The position numbers and the translations under genes are program-made. From Nocardioides gansuensis (GTDB lineage Bacteria; Actinomycetota; Actinomycetes; Propionibacteriales; Nocardioidaceae), in NCBI RefSeq assembly GCF_003076135.1, contig NZ_QDGZ01000006.1, positions 310,001 to 374,000 of the forward strand: a DNA stretch of 64,000 bases, read 5' to 3'. A model generated the notes under the pieces. It saw nothing but the letters and a program-made list of their open reading frames with translations. It was not told where the DNA came from and made no database searches. This document shows positions 8,767 to 17,510 of the stretch, one piece after another. The first letter of the stretch is position 1. The number at the start of each line of letters is the position of its first letter.

Positions 8767-10395
8767 CGTCGCCCTGTCCACGATCGCCCGCAGGTCGCCG
8801 CCGGTGAGCGCGCCGAACGTGCCGCCGTACGACGTGCCCAGGCGTGAGGCGCAGAACGCGTCCGCCACCTCGGGCGGGCCGAAGCGCACCAGGAGCGAGC
8901 CCTGCAGGCAGGCGGCCATCTGGCCGGCCAGGCGGCGGGCGCCGACCTCGAGGCCGGTGACCTCGCCGAGCAGCGCCAGGGCGTCGTCGATGGCCCGGTC
9001 GAGCCGCGGGTCTTCGCCGCGGGCGGCGCCGACCTCGGTGATCCACGCGGCCAGCGCCTCCGGCTCGCGGGACAGCGCCCGCAGCACGTCCAGTGCGTTG
9101 ACGTTGCCCGAGCCCTCCCAGATCGAGTTGAGCGGCGACTCGCGGAAGAGCAGCGGCAGCCCCGACTCCTCGACGTAGCCGTTGCCGCCGAGGCACTCCA
9201 GCGCCTCGGCCACCATCGCCGGCGTGCGCTTGCACACCCAGAACTTGGCCAGGGGCAGGGCGATCCGGCGCAGCGCCGCCTCGTGCGCGTCGTGCGGCGC
9301 GTCCACGGCCGCCGCCAGCCGCATGGCCAGCGCGGTCGCGGCCTCGGACTCGACGGCGAGGTCGGCCACGACGTTCTGCATCAGCGGCTTGTCGGCGAGC
9401 AGCGAGCCGAACGCCGAGCGGTGGCTGACGTGCCACGACGCCTCGGCGAGGGCGCGCCGCATCAGCGAGGCGGACCCCAGGACGCAGTCGAGCCGGGTGG
9501 CGGCCACCATCTCGATGATCGTGCGGACCCCACGTCCCTCGTCGCCGAGCCGCTGGCCCAGCGTGCCGTCGAGCTCGAGCTCGCTCGACGCGTTGGACCG
9601 GTTGCCGAGCTTGTCCTTGAGCCGCACCAGGTCGATTCGATTGCGGGTGCCGTCGGGGAGGACGCGCGGCACGACGAAGCAGGTGACGCCGCCTTCGGCC
9701 TGGGCCAGCACCAGGAACATGTCGTTCATGGGCGCGGAGGTGAACCACTTGTGCCCGCGGAGCGCATACCAGCCGTCGTCGCCGGCCGGGGTCGCGGTGG
9801 TGACGTTGGCCCGTACGTCGGAACCGCCCTGCTTCTCGGTCATCCCCATGCCGGCGAGAGCTCCGCGCTTCTCGGCGTGCGGGCGGAGGCCCGGGTCGTA
9901 GGTGGTGGACGCCAGCAGGGGAGTCCACTCCTTGGCCAGGGCGTCATCGGCCCGCAGCGCCGGCACCGCGGCGTACGTCATGGAGACGGGGCAGCCGTGA
10001 CCCGGCTCGGTCTGGGACCAGGCGAAGAACCCCGCCGCCCGGCGCAGGTGGGCATGCGCGTCGCCCTCCTCGGCGCGCGTCCACGGCGTGGCCGCGAGGC
10101 CGTGGCCGATCGCGCGCTCCATCAGCCAGTGCCACGAGGGGTGGAAGGAGACCTCGTCGACGCGGTTGCCCCAGCGGTCGTACGGCGTGAGCTCGGGGTG
10201 GTGCCGGTTGGCGAGCATCCCGTGCTCGCGTGCCTCGGCGGTGCCGGCCGCGGCTCCCAGCCCGACCAGCGATTCCACCACCTCGGCGCCGCCGTGGCGG
10301 GTGACCGCGTCGACCAGCGCGCGGTCGGACGTGACGACGTTGTGGCCGACCAGGGGCGGCGCCTGGTTGGCGGATGCCCGGATGTCGCTGTCCAT
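8752..10395 (-). CDS. AidB-like acyl-CoA dehydrogenase family protein
   Basis: 547 residues, the length of the AidB/DNA-alkylation-response branch of acyl-CoA dehydrogenases rather than the 380-400 residues of ordinary ones. The FAD-contacting segment GMTEKQGGSDVRANVT is characteristic of AidB. RSAFGSLLADKPLMQNVVADL and CLGGNGYVEESGLPLLFRESPLNSIWEGSGN are further family blocks. E. coli AidB binds DNA and flavin; whether this protein protects DNA or acts on an acyl-CoA is unknown. The start ATG is only 17 bases from the divergent YihY start, with a shared symmetric promoter between them. Confidence 0.88.
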   Translation of the reverse strand: MDSDIRASANQAPPLVGHNVVTSDRALVDAVTRHGGAEVVESLVGLGAAAGTAEAREHGMLANRHHPELTPYDRWGNRVDEVSFHPSWHWLMERAIGHGLAATPWTRAEEGDAHAHLRRAAGFFAWSQTEPGHGCPVSMTYAAVPALRADDALAKEWTPLLASTTYDPGLRPHAEKRGALAGMGMTEKQGGSDVRANVTTATPAGDDGWYALRGHKWFTSAPMNDMFLVLAQAEGGVTCFVVPRVLPDGTRNRIDLVRLKDKLGNRSNASSELELDGTLGQRLGDEGRGVRTIIEMVAATRLDCVLGSASLMRRALAEASWHVSHRSAFGSLLADKPLMQNVVADLAVESEAATALAMRLAAAVDAPHDAHEAALRRIALPLAKFWVCKRTPAMVAEALECLGGNGYVEESGLPLLFRESPLNSIWEGSGNVNALDVLRALSREPEALAAWITEVGAARGEDPRLDRAIDDALALLGEVTGLEVGARRLAGQMAACLQGSLLVRFGPPEVADAFCASRLGTSYGGTFGALTGGDLRAIVDRATPSLS

Positions 10396-10412
10396 GGCCT
10401 TACGGTAGGCCC
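10396..10412. promoter_or_regulatory. Symmetric bidirectional leaderless promoter
   Basis: The 17 bases between two divergent ATG codons contain both -10 candidates overlapped: TACGGT (10401-10406, plus) and TACCGT (complement of 10402-10407, minus). Each is exactly six bases from its start codon. The block with both ATGs reads nearly as a palindrome (CATGGCCT-TACGGT-AGGCCCATG). There is no room for 5' leaders. Confidence 0.6.
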
Positions 10413-11378
10413 ATGGTCGAGGCGAGCCAGCAGCATCCTGCCCTGCGCTCGATCCGCTCCGGAGCCCTCGGCGCGCGCGAGCACCTGTGGCGGATCATCG
10501 TCACCACGGCCGGCTCCTGCCTGCGCTACCGCGTCTCCGGGCTGGCGGCCGAGGCGGCGTTCTTCGCGGTGCTGTCCGTGCCGCCGCTGGTCTTCGCCAT
10601 GGCGGGTGCGATCGGCTTCGTCTCGGAGCGCTTCACCGCGGCCCAGGTGGAGGACGTGCGCCAGGCGGTGATCGACCTCTCGAGCCGGGCGCTCACCGAC
10701 GAGGCCGTCAACAAGATCATCACCCGCACCATCGACCAGGTCCTCGAGGGCGGTCGCTACGACGTCATCTCCGTCGGCTTCGTGCTCGCCCTCTGGTCGG
10801 GCTCGCGGGCCCTCAACGTCTTCGTCGACACCATCACGATCATGCACGGGCTGGGCGGGCACCGCGGGATCCTCCGGACGCGGGCGCTCTCCTTCGTGCT
10901 CTACATCCTGGCGATGCTCACCGGCATGGTGAGCATCCCGCTCATCGTGGCCGGGCCCGACCTGGTCGGCCACTGGCTGCCGCGCCGGCTCGAGTTCCTG
11001 ATGGGCTTCTACTGGCCCACCGTCGTGGTGCTGTGCATCTGCTTCCTGGCGACCCTCTACCACGTGTCCGTGCCGGTGCGGACCAACTGGAGCTTCAACC
11101 TTCCCGGTGCGGTCTTCAGCCTGTTCTGCTGGGTGGCCGGCTCCTGGGTGCTGCGGTGGGTGCTCACGGTGACGGCCGCCGAGTCCAAGTCGATCTACGG
11201 CCCGCTCGCCGCGCCGATCGCGGTGCTGCTCTGGCTCTACCTGCTGGCCATCGCCGTGCTCATCGGGGCAGCCGTCAACGCGGCCTTCGACACCGTCTTC
11301 CCGCAGAAGACGACGACCCGCGCGCGGCTCGAGCTCGTGCAGCGGCTGCGGCAGCGCATCGCCATGAAAGACTCCTGA
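10413..11378 (+). CDS. YihY/virulence factor BrkB family membrane protein
   Basis: 321-residue integral membrane protein of the YihY/BrkB family, once misnamed ribonuclease BN. Hydrophobic segments occur near 40-65, 115-135, 160-185, 200-225, 235-255 and 265-290. Family motifs include AAEAAFFAVLSVPPL near the first helix and SIYGPLAAPIAVLLWLYL near the end. ATG 10413 lies six bases after a TACGGT hexamer with no ribosome site, so it is probably leaderless. The next gene starts two bases after its stop. The biochemical role of the family is still unclear. Confidence 0.85.
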   Translation: MVEASQQHPALRSIRSGALGAREHLWRIIVTTAGSCLRYRVSGLAAEAAFFAVLSVPPLVFAMAGAIGFVSERFTAAQVEDVRQAVIDLSSRALTDEAVNKIITRTIDQVLEGGRYDVISVGFVLALWSGSRALNVFVDTITIMHGLGGHRGILRTRALSFVLYILAMLTGMVSIPLIVAGPDLVGHWLPRRLEFLMGFYWPTVVVLCICFLATLYHVSVPVRTNWSFNLPGAVFSLFCWVAGSWVLRWVLTVTAAESKSIYGPLAAPIAVLLWLYLLAIAVLIGAAVNAAFDTVFPQKTTTRARLELVQRLRQRIAMKDS

Positions 11379-11380
11379 GC

Positions 11381-12475
11381 GTGTCGGAGGCCCTCACCCC
11401 ACCCGCCGGATCCACCACCGGTTCGGTCGCACTCCCGGCTGTGGTGCGCTCACCGTGGTGGGAGCTCGGGCGGCGGTTGTTGGCCGCCCTCTCGATCCTG
11501 GTGGGCACGGTGCTGCTGGTCTACCTCGATCGTGGCGGCTATACCGACAACAACGACCCCGAGCGGACACTGTCGCTCATCGACGCGATCTACTACACGA
11601 CCGTCACCCTGAGCACGACCGGCTACGGCGACATCGCCCCGGTCACCGAGGGAGCCCGGTTGGTCAACGCGTTCATCATCACCCCGGCGCGCATCGCCTT
11701 CCTGGTGCTGCTGATCGGCACCACCCTGGAGGTCCTCGCCTCCCAGGGCCGCGAGATGTTCCGGGTCGCCCGGTGGAGGAAGAACATGGGAGAGCACGTC
11801 GTCGTCGTCGGCTACGGCACCAAGGGCCGCAGCGCCGTCGACACCCTGGTCAACAACGGTCACCCCCGGGAGGCGATCGTCGTCGTCGACCCCAGCCCGC
11901 TGGCGCTGGAGGAGGCGCACGAGGACGGCCTCGCCGTGGTCACGGGCGACGCGACGCGGCGGGAGGTGCTGCGACGCGCGGGCGTCGACAGCGCGACCCA
12001 GGTCATCATCACCACCGACAGCGACGCCTCCAACGTGCTCTCGACCCTCACGGTCCGCCAGCTCAACCCCGACGTCTGGATCGTCGCTGCCGTGCGCGAG
12101 CAGGAGAACGTGCCGCTGATGCGCCAGTCGGGCGCCAACTCGGTCATCACCTCCTCCGACGCCGTCGGCCGCCTGCTCGGGCTCTCGGCGATGTCCCCGA
12201 TGCTCGGCACGGTCATGGAGGACCTGCTGGCCTACGGCGAGGGGCTCGAGGTCGCCGAGCGGGAGCTGCTCGTCAACGAGGTCGGCAAGCAACCGCAGTC
12301 GCTGCCCGACCAGGTGATCGCCGTGGTCCGGGACGAGAAGGTCTACCGCTACTTCGACCCGGTCGTGTCGCTGCTGGCCCGCGGCGACCGCCTGATCGTC
12401 GTACGGCCCGCCAAGGAGCTGCCGTGGGCACCCCGGCCGGGCACCCACGGCGAGGACCTCGCGGACGACGCGTGA
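11381..12475 (+). CDS. Potassium channel with RCK/TrkA-N domain
   Basis: 364-residue ion channel subunit. Two membrane helices (about 30-48 and 90-112) flank a pore loop with the selectivity filter TTGYGD (about residue 78). A cytoplasmic Rossmann-type TrkA-N/RCK domain follows (VVVVGYGTKGRSAVDTL, with the nucleotide loop GYGTKG), then a TrkA-C-like tail to the end. The GTG at 11381 is used because the frame fits the family N-terminus and starts two bases after the previous stop. It shares an operon with the YihY protein. K+ specificity follows from the filter; gating ligand unknown. Confidence 0.9.
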   Translation: MSEALTPPAGSTTGSVALPAVVRSPWWELGRRLLAALSILVGTVLLVYLDRGGYTDNNDPERTLSLIDAIYYTTVTLSTTGYGDIAPVTEGARLVNAFIITPARIAFLVLLIGTTLEVLASQGREMFRVARWRKNMGEHVVVVGYGTKGRSAVDTLVNNGHPREAIVVVDPSPLALEEAHEDGLAVVTGDATRREVLRRAGVDSATQVIITTDSDASNVLSTLTVRQLNPDVWIVAAVREQENVPLMRQSGANSVITSSDAVGRLLGLSAMSPMLGTVMEDLLAYGEGLEVAERELLVNEVGKQPQSLPDQVIAVVRDEKVYRYFDPVVSLLARGDRLIVVRPAKELPWAPRPGTHGEDLADDA

Positions 12476-12552
12476 GGCGGCGCACGAAGGTGGAGGCGTT
12501 CGCCGAGATGCAGTGACCGGCGCCCGACGGCGCGCTTTACTAGTGTGACCAC

Positions 12553-14532
12553 ATGAGCTCTCGGGCATTGGCTCGCTCTCTCGCGTGGGCGCTCGCCTAC
12601 CTCGCGGCCGGTTTCCTGGGCCGTGCCACCGTCGGGGAGGGCGGCACCCTGGGCCTGGTGTGGCCGGCAGCGGGGGTCGGGTTCCTGTGGCTGCTGCTCC
12701 AGGACCGTTCCAGCCGGGTCTTCGACATCACGCTGCTGGGCGGCGTCGCCTTCGCGGTCAACCTGGCCACCGGGGCGCCCTGGCTCCAGGCCTGCCTGAT
12801 CGGCGTGGCCAACGTCGTGCAGACGGTGCTGATGGTGGGGCTCGTGTCCCGCCTCATGCCACGCCTGTGGGGCTGCGGCGGGCGGCGCACGGTCGACGCC
12901 GTGTCGACACTGGCCGCGTTCGTGTTCTCCGCGTCGGTCGCCTGCCTGGCCGGCGTCGGCATCGGCACCCTGGGGCTCACCTTCCTGGGCAACCCGCAGG
13001 ACCTGCTTTCTGGCGTGGTCTGGTGGGGCCGCAACACCGCGGGCATCCTCGGTGTCGGGATCCTGGGCCACCTGGTGCTGCACCGGCGACGGTTCGGTCC
13101 CCCTGAGCGTGCGGGGGCCCTGCAGGGCATGGGCGGTCCCCGCGAGCTCCTGACGCTGGCCGCTGTCACCGCCGGTGTCTACCTGCTGGCCTTCACCGCC
13201 GAGCTCCCGCTGGCGTTCCCGCTGCTCGCCGTGACGGTCTGGGCGGGGCTCCGGTTCTCCACCCTGGTCGCGGCGACGCACTCCGTCCTCTGCGGCGCCG
13301 TGGCGATCGCCTTCACCCTCGCGGGCATGGGGCCGTTCGCCAGGGTGGCAGACGCCCACACGGCGGCATTGCTCGCCCAGCTGTTCCTGCTCCTCGAGCT
13401 GGTGATGGCGCTCGCGCTGGCGACCTCCGCCGACGAGCGCGACCGCCTGGGCTCATCCCTGATGGCCGCCCAGGAGCAGACCGCGAGCCAGGCTGCCCTG
13501 CTCGCCACCCTGATCGACTCGATGTCCGAGGGCATCGTCGTGTTCAACGATCGCGGCGAGGTGGCCAGCGCCAACGACGCGGCGTACCAGGCGTTGGGTC
13601 TCGCGCCGGGGGACGCCGGGGCACTGATGCGCCAGGACGGCCGGCGCTGGCCCGACGGCTCGGAGATCGCCCCCGAGGATCAGCCGTCCCGCCTTGCCCT
13701 TGGGGGCGAGAAGGTGCGTGACATGGACCTGCTGTTCCGCGGGGCCGACGAGGTCAACCGGATCCTGGCTGTGTCCGCGACCCCGCTGCCGCCGCAGCAG
13801 GACGGCACCCGCCGCGGCGTGCTGGTCCTCCGGGACGTGACCGACGACCGGCGACAGCGCGAGGAGCTGGGCGCCTTCGCGGGTGTGGTGGCCCACGACC
13901 TGCGCAACCCGCTCCACGTGGTCGAGTCGTGGGCGGAGGTCCTGCAGGAGCAGTTCGAGGCGGCGTCGGAGGGACAGGCGATCGACGCCAGCTCTGCCCT
14001 CGGCATGCTCGGTCGCATCCGCGGTGCCAGCGGCCGGATGCGCACGCTCATCGAGGACCTGCTCACTCAGGCCACCTCGCAGAGCCGCGCCCTCGCGGCC
14101 AGCCGCGTCGACCTGGAGGGCCTCGTCGGCGAGGTGGCGGCCGCGCGTGGGATCGATGAGGTCGTTCGGGTGGGGGACCTCCCAGAGGTGTACGCCGATC
14201 GCGGCATGACCCGGCAGCTGATCGACAACCTGCTGGGCAACGCGGCCAAGTACGTCGCACAGGGCGTCACCCCGCGGATCCTGGTGACGGGGGAGCAGCG
14301 GGGGGTCCAGGTCTTGGTGCGCGTCGCGGACAACGGCATCGGGATCCCTGAGGGCCACCAGCAGCTCGTGTTCCAGTCGTTCCACCGTGCACACCAGGAC
14401 GGCTACACCGGCACCGGCCTCGGGCTGGCGATCTGCGCCCGCATCGTCGAGCGGCACGGGGGACAGATCGCCGTGACCTCGCGCGAAGGTGGCGGGAGCG
14501 TCTTCGAGCTCACCCTGCCGGCGCCCCGCTGA
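12553..14532 (+). CDS. MASE1-domain sensor histidine kinase
   Basis: 659-residue membrane sensor kinase. The N-terminal 290 residues form a MASE1-type integral membrane sensor with about eight helices (LARSLAWALAYLAAGFLGRA, WPAAGVGFLWLLL). A PAS domain follows (about 315-430), then HisKA with the phospho-accepting histidine in FAGVVAHDLRNPLHVVES (about 445), and HATPase with DNLLGNAAKYV, DNGIGIPEG, and TGTGLGLAICARIVERHGG. TAGTGT (12541-12546) stands six bases before ATG, consistent with a leaderless message. No response regulator is adjacent, so it is an orphan here and its stimulus is unknown. Confidence 0.9.
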   Translation: MSSRALARSLAWALAYLAAGFLGRATVGEGGTLGLVWPAAGVGFLWLLLQDRSSRVFDITLLGGVAFAVNLATGAPWLQACLIGVANVVQTVLMVGLVSRLMPRLWGCGGRRTVDAVSTLAAFVFSASVACLAGVGIGTLGLTFLGNPQDLLSGVVWWGRNTAGILGVGILGHLVLHRRRFGPPERAGALQGMGGPRELLTLAAVTAGVYLLAFTAELPLAFPLLAVTVWAGLRFSTLVAATHSVLCGAVAIAFTLAGMGPFARVADAHTAALLAQLFLLLELVMALALATSADERDRLGSSLMAAQEQTASQAALLATLIDSMSEGIVVFNDRGEVASANDAAYQALGLAPGDAGALMRQDGRRWPDGSEIAPEDQPSRLALGGEKVRDMDLLFRGADEVNRILAVSATPLPPQQDGTRRGVLVLRDVTDDRRQREELGAFAGVVAHDLRNPLHVVESWAEVLQEQFEAASEGQAIDASSALGMLGRIRGASGRMRTLIEDLLTQATSQSRALAASRVDLEGLVGEVAAARGIDEVVRVGDLPEVYADRGMTRQLIDNLLGNAAKYVAQGVTPRILVTGEQRGVQVLVRVADNGIGIPEGHQQLVFQSFHRAHQDGYTGTGLGLAICARIVERHGGQIAVTSREGGGSVFELTLPAPR

Positions 14533-14535
14533 CGA

Positions 14536-15120
14536 TCACTCGGTGGGGTCGCGGCCCTCGTCGATCGCACGCCAGATGTCGAGGTTGCCCTCCGGCTGCT
14601 GCTGGTCGGCCGCCGTCCCCGACGGTGCGTCGTACCTGCTGCCCATCTCGGGCCACGACGGCGCCAGCAGCACCGCTGCCGCCGTGGCGACCAGCGACAG
14701 GAGGCCGGCGACCAGGGCGGCCGCCCACCAGGCGGTGACGTGCACGACGGCGGTGTCCTCGCCGGATGCGGACATCAGCGCCCGGGCCAGGCTGTCCTGC
14801 AGGTCGCGGAAGGCCACCGCGGCGGTGACGACCAGCCCGAGGGCGGCGAGGGCCCCCAGGGCGGCGACGACGCGGCGTACGGCGCCCCGGGTGACCAGGA
14901 CGACGCCCCAGCAGGCGAGGAGCACCAGGCCCAGCGCGGCCGCGAGCGGCGACTCCTGGGCCGCGGTGATGTCGATCGCGGCCGCGTAGGCCGAGCTCCC
15001 GGTGTCGACGCGCCCCGACGACCCCTCGACCCACGGGCGGGTGGCGGCGACGGTGGCCAGCACGGCCGCGGCGAGCCCGCCGAGGACGACCGGGCCGAAC
15101 GTGCGGCGTCGGTCAGGCAT
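14536..15120 (-). CDS. Trp-biosynthesis-associated membrane protein (TIGR02234 type)
   Basis: 194-residue protein with four hydrophobic helices (about 10-28, 55-78, 83-107, 133-158) and a polar C-terminal tail. The layout and the sequence around [10 protein letters not shown] and [10 protein letters not shown] match the actinobacterial family usually found between trpE and trpC. Its function is not established. Here it overlaps the 3' end of hisI by eight bases, so it is translated from the hisI message. The trp genes presumably lie elsewhere, because the downstream side is occupied by the converging kinase gene. Confidence 0.8.
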   Translation of the reverse strand: MPDRRRTFGPVVLGGLAAAVLATVAATRPWVEGSSGRVDTGSSAYAAAIDITAAQESPLAAALGLVLLACWGVVLVTRGAVRRVVAALGALAALGLVVTAAVAFRDLQDSLARALMSASGEDTAVVHVTAWWAAALVAGLLSLVATAAAVLLAPSWPEMGSRYDAPSGTAADQQQPEGNLDIWRAIDEGRDPTE

Positions 15121-15463
15121 CGGCCGCGTGGACCAGGTCGGCGTCGAAGCAGGTGCGGTCGCCGGTGTGGCACGCGGCGCCCTCCTGGTCGACCTTCACC
15201 AGCAGCGTGTCGCCGTCGCAGTCGAGGCGCACCTCCCGCACCCACTGGCGGTGGCCGGACGTCTCGCCCTTGACCCAGTATTCCCCGCGCGAGCGGCTCC
15301 AGTAGGTCGCGCGGCCGGTCTCGATCGTCCGGGCGAGCGCCTCGTCGTCCATCCAGCCCAGCATCAGCACCTCGCCGGTGTCGTGCTGCTGCACCACGGC
15401 GGGCACCAGTCCGTCGGGGGTGCGCTTGAGCCGGGCAGCCAGGGCGGGATCGAGATCGCTCAC
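15113..15463 (-). CDS. hisI: Phosphoribosyl-AMP cyclohydrolase
   Basis: Third step of histidine biosynthesis: opens the purine ring of phosphoribosyl-AMP; a zinc and magnesium enzyme of the cytosol. 116 residues, the usual stand-alone HisI length, without the HisE domain. Family motifs: [40 protein letters not shown] and the metal-binding C-terminal [15 protein letters not shown] 15463 is chosen because GATACT (complement of 15470-15475) lies six bases upstream, the leaderless spacing seen at other genes here. The adjacent GGAGG is too close to act as a ribosome site. Longer frames upstream lack homology. Confidence 0.95.
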   Translation of the reverse strand: MSDLDPALAARLKRTPDGLVPAVVQQHDTGEVLMLGWMDDEALARTIETGRATYWSRSRGEYWVKGETSGHRQWVREVRLDCDGDTLLVKVDQEGAACHTGDRTCFDADLVHAADA

Positions 15464-15506
15464 CCCTCCAGTATCCCGTCGGCTGGTCGAGCGCAGTCGG
15501 GACCCC

Positions 15507-16328
15507 TCACGGGTCGGCGGTCTCGGCCTCCCGCTCGGCCCAGGTCCGCGCGCACTCGGCGGTGACCGGCCCGGGCCCGGGCAGCTCGCGGTCGTCCCAG
15601 CGGGTGATCGCCTGCACGTCGCGGGTGGTGGAGACGAGGAAGGCCTCGTCGGCCGCCTGGGCCACCTCCAGGGGCTCGTCGACCTCGCGACCCCCGCACC
15701 ACTCGAGCACCAGCGCACGCGTCACGCCGGCCAGGCAGCCGCTGGCCAGGGTCGGGGTGCGCAGTTCGCCATCGACGACGTAGAACACGTTGGAGCCCGT
15801 GCCCTCGCAGAGGTGGCCGACCGTGTTGGCGAAGATCGCCTCGGTCGCGCCGTGCTCGGCCGCGCGGGCGAGGGCGATGACGTTCTCGGCGTACGACGTG
15901 GTCTTGAGGCCCGTGGTAGCGCCACGCTCGTTGCGTGGCCACGGGACGGTGACGACGCTCGTCGTGGCCGCCGGGGGAGTGGCGGCGGCGTAGGCCACGA
16001 CCAGGGTGGCCGGACCGTCCCCCCGGCCGGAGCCCATCGGGGCGGGGCCGCCGCTGTAGGTGATCCGCAGCCGGCCGAAGGGCTCGCTGGGACCCTCGAG
16101 GACCTCCGCGACCCCCCGGCGTACCTCCGCCTCGTCCGGCACCGGCAGGCCGAGCCCCTCCGCGGAGCGGGCCAGCCGCTGGAGGTGGCGGGTCAGGGCG
16201 AACGGCGTGCCCTCGACCACCTTGATCGTCTCGAAGACACCGTCGCCCACGGTGAAGCCGTGGTCCGTCACGGAGAGCGCAGGGCCCTCGGGGTCCTGGG
16301 TGAGCCGGCCGTTGATCCACGCGCGCAT
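15507..16328 (-). CDS. Class IV PLP aminotransferase / aminodeoxychorismate lyase-like
   Basis: 273-residue fold-type IV PLP enzyme. It could be 4-amino-4-deoxychorismate lyase (folate branch), a branched-chain or a D-amino-acid aminotransferase. The N-terminal [18 protein letters not shown] and R-x-R-x-T (RLRITYSGG) are family blocks. The lysine in [17 protein letters not shown] is the probable Schiff base, and [16 protein letters not shown] binds PLP phosphate. The short length and absence of BCAT-specific segments favour the lyase, but I would not name it. TAGAGT lies six bases before the ATG on the minus strand, again a leaderless layout. Confidence 0.85.
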   Translation of the reverse strand: MRAWINGRLTQDPEGPALSVTDHGFTVGDGVFETIKVVEGTPFALTRHLQRLARSAEGLGLPVPDEAEVRRGVAEVLEGPSEPFGRLRITYSGGPAPMGSGRGDGPATLVVAYAAATPPAATTSVVTVPWPRNERGATTGLKTTSYAENVIALARAAEHGATEAIFANTVGHLCEGTGSNVFYVVDGELRTPTLASGCLAGVTRALVLEWCGGREVDEPLEVAQAADEAFLVSTTRDVQAITRWDDRELPGPGPVTAECARTWAEREAETADP

Positions 16329-16465
16329 GGGGACACTCTAGGAGCCGGTTGGGACCCGAACAGGGGGCGACCCGCGCGGGGGACGGACCCGATTTTGGTG
16401 CCCGTCGGGCGATGGGCTACTGTTCTGCTCGCACTTCCGGCCGGGGAACCGGCAGGAAAGCGCAA

Positions 16466-16538
16466 GCGGACGTAGCTCAGTTGGTAGAGCGCAACCTTGC
16501 CAAGGTTGAGGTCGCGAGTTCGAGCCTCGTCGTCCGCT
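16466..16538 (+). tRNA. tRNA-Gly (GCC)
   Basis: Complete cloverleaf: acceptor GCGGACG/CGTCCGC, D arm GCTC..GAGC, anticodon arm CAACC-TTGCCAA-GGTTG with anticodon GCC, T arm GCGAG-TTCGAGC-CTCGT, discriminator T. CCA is not encoded. First of three tandem tRNA genes. Confidence 0.97.
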
Positions 16539-16571
16539 CGGAGAGGTCTCTCCCAGCCGTAGGACCTCCGC

Positions 16572-16642
16572 GGTGGGTTGGCCGAGAGGCGAGGCAACGG
16601 ACTGCAAATCCGTGTACACGGGTTCAAATCCCGTACCCACCT
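16572..16642 (+). tRNA. tRNA-Cys (GCA)
   Basis: Acceptor GGTGGGT/ACCCACC, anticodon arm ACGGA-CTGCAAA-TCCGT with anticodon GCA, T arm ACGGG-TTCAAAT-CCCGT, discriminator T. 71 bases, no encoded CCA. Lies 33 bases after tRNA-Gly, probably on the same transcript. Confidence 0.97.
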
Positions 16643-16670
16643 CCACGCTCCAAAGACAAATCAAGAGCAC

Positions 16671-16745
16671 GGGCGATTGGCGCAGCGGTAGCGCGCTTCC
16701 TTGACACGGAAGAGGTCACTGGTTCAAACCCAGTATCGCCCACCA
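16671..16745 (+). tRNA. tRNA-Val (GAC); integration target
   Basis: Acceptor GGGCGAT/ATCGCCC, anticodon arm CTTCC-TTGACAC-GGAAG with anticodon GAC, T arm ACTGG-TTCAAAC-CCAGT, discriminator A, then CCA. Its 3' part from the T loop onward (16723-16743) recurs exactly at 34348-34368, so this tRNA hosts the integrative element and its 3' end is now the element-supplied copy. The tRNA stays intact. Confidence 0.97.
16723..16743 (+). repeat. attL core: 21-bp copy of the tRNA-Val 3' end
   Basis: The 21 bases from TTCAAACCCAGT to ATCGCCCAC within the tRNA T loop and acceptor are repeated without mismatch at 34348-34368. Together with an integrase next to the far copy this defines left and right attachment sites. 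The bases flanking the two copies differ, so the repeat limits are sharp. Confidence 0.9.
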
Positions 16746-16760
16746 GAGAACACGCAGGTC

Positions 16761-16784
16761 AGAGGCCCTTTCGAGGGCCTCTTT
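16761..16784 (+). terminator. Intrinsic terminator after the tRNA cluster
   Basis: AGAGGCCCT (16761-16769) pairs with AGGGCCTCT (16774-16782) around TTCG and is followed by TTTCC. A standard stem-loop with a short T run, just inside the element's left end, so the inserted element also supplies the tRNA terminator. Confidence 0.8.
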
Positions 16785-16790
16785 CCATGT

Positions 16791-16814
16791 CGCGTGCAAC
16801 ATACGTGCAACAAG
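16791..16814 (+). repeat. Paired CGTGCAACA motifs, candidate integrase arm sites (left)
   Basis: Two copies of CGTGCAACA (16793-16801, 16804-16812), 11 bases apart, 48 bases inside attL. The same pair occurs at 34210-34228 inside attR. Paired short repeats flanking the core on both sides are what tyrosine integrase arm-binding sites look like; assignment is inference. Confidence 0.45.
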
Positions 16815-16910
16815 CTCACTGCTTGTTCCGGCCACCAACTGCCACGGGTGCTGGTCGTTCGGCCGGTTGGTTCGGTCACCGCCCGTCACGATCAAACCGC
16901 CTGCCCGCCC

Positions 16911-17108
16911 TCAGCATCGCGCTGAGGGGATCTGCCGAGGCGCGGCCTCGAGGTCCTCGAGCTTGATCCGGATGGCGCGCTTGCCGCAGCGGTACGCCGG
17001 GAGTGTGCCGGCTGCGATCCAGCGTCGGATCGTCTTGACCGAGACCGACATGGCCTCGGCGGCCTCGTCGAGGCTGAGGTAGACCGGGATGGCGCGTCGT
17101 TCAGTCAT
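16911..17108 (-). CDS. Excisionase-like helix-turn-helix protein
   Basis: 65-residue DNA-binding protein of the excisionase/MerR-like class. The motif YLSLDEAAEAMSVSVKTIRRWIAAGTLPAYRCGKRAIRI is a winged HTH with recognition helix near SVKTIRRWI, the usual form of directionality factors in actinobacterial elements. It lies 168 bases from attL, at the end opposite the integrase. The ATG overlaps the stop region of the next HTH gene by eight bases. Role in excision is inferred from family and position. Confidence 0.8.
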   Translation of the reverse strand: MTERRAIPVYLSLDEAAEAMSVSVKTIRRWIAAGTLPAYRCGKRAIRIKLEDLEAAPRQIPSARC

Positions 17109-17340
17109 CGGAACGCCCCTCCGCGCGTGGGTCGGTGGCGGAGGCGAGGAAGCGTCGGGCTTCGGCGACGGTGATGTAGAGCCGGCCGATGCCTTGGAAG
17201 CGGGTCCATCGTGGGCCGACGCCGCGCCGGCGCCAGTCGCGGACGGTGCGTTGCGGTGTGCGGATGAGGTCGCAGAACTCCTCGAACAGGATCAGGTTGT
17301 TGTCGTCCCAGTCGTCCGGGATGCCGATGGGTGTCACCAT
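17101..17340 (-). CDS. Small helix-turn-helix protein
   Basis: 79 residues with an HTH-like core (FEEFCDLIRTPQRTVRDWRRRGVGPRWTRFQGIGRLYITVAEARRFL), similar in plan to the downstream excisionase-like protein and overlapping it by eight bases. Such HTH genes commonly lie between relaxase or replication genes and xis in actinobacterial elements. It could be a repressor, a second directionality factor or a copy-control protein. Start at ATG 17340; no strong ribosome site. Confidence 0.65.
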   Translation of the reverse strand: MVTPIGIPDDWDDNNLILFEEFCDLIRTPQRTVRDWRRRGVGPRWTRFQGIGRLYITVAEARRFLASATDPRAEGRSDD

Positions 17341-17510
17341 CAGGTTGCCTTTCGTCGTGGCCGCCGACGGATTCGGCGACCCATCTGGAGAAGCAACCTC
17401 GCGCTCGGCGGATCGGACATTTGTGACCGCTGCTGTCGAGACCGGAGCCTCTCCTGGTCTCCTATGTCGTCCAGACCCTCCGGGCGATCAGTCGGCGACG
17501 AGGAAGTTGG

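Noticed and set aside
1..16465. Riboswitches or rRNA genes in the chromosomal part
   Set aside because: I looked for conserved riboswitch cores near glyA, hisI and dctA and for rRNA sequence and saw none.
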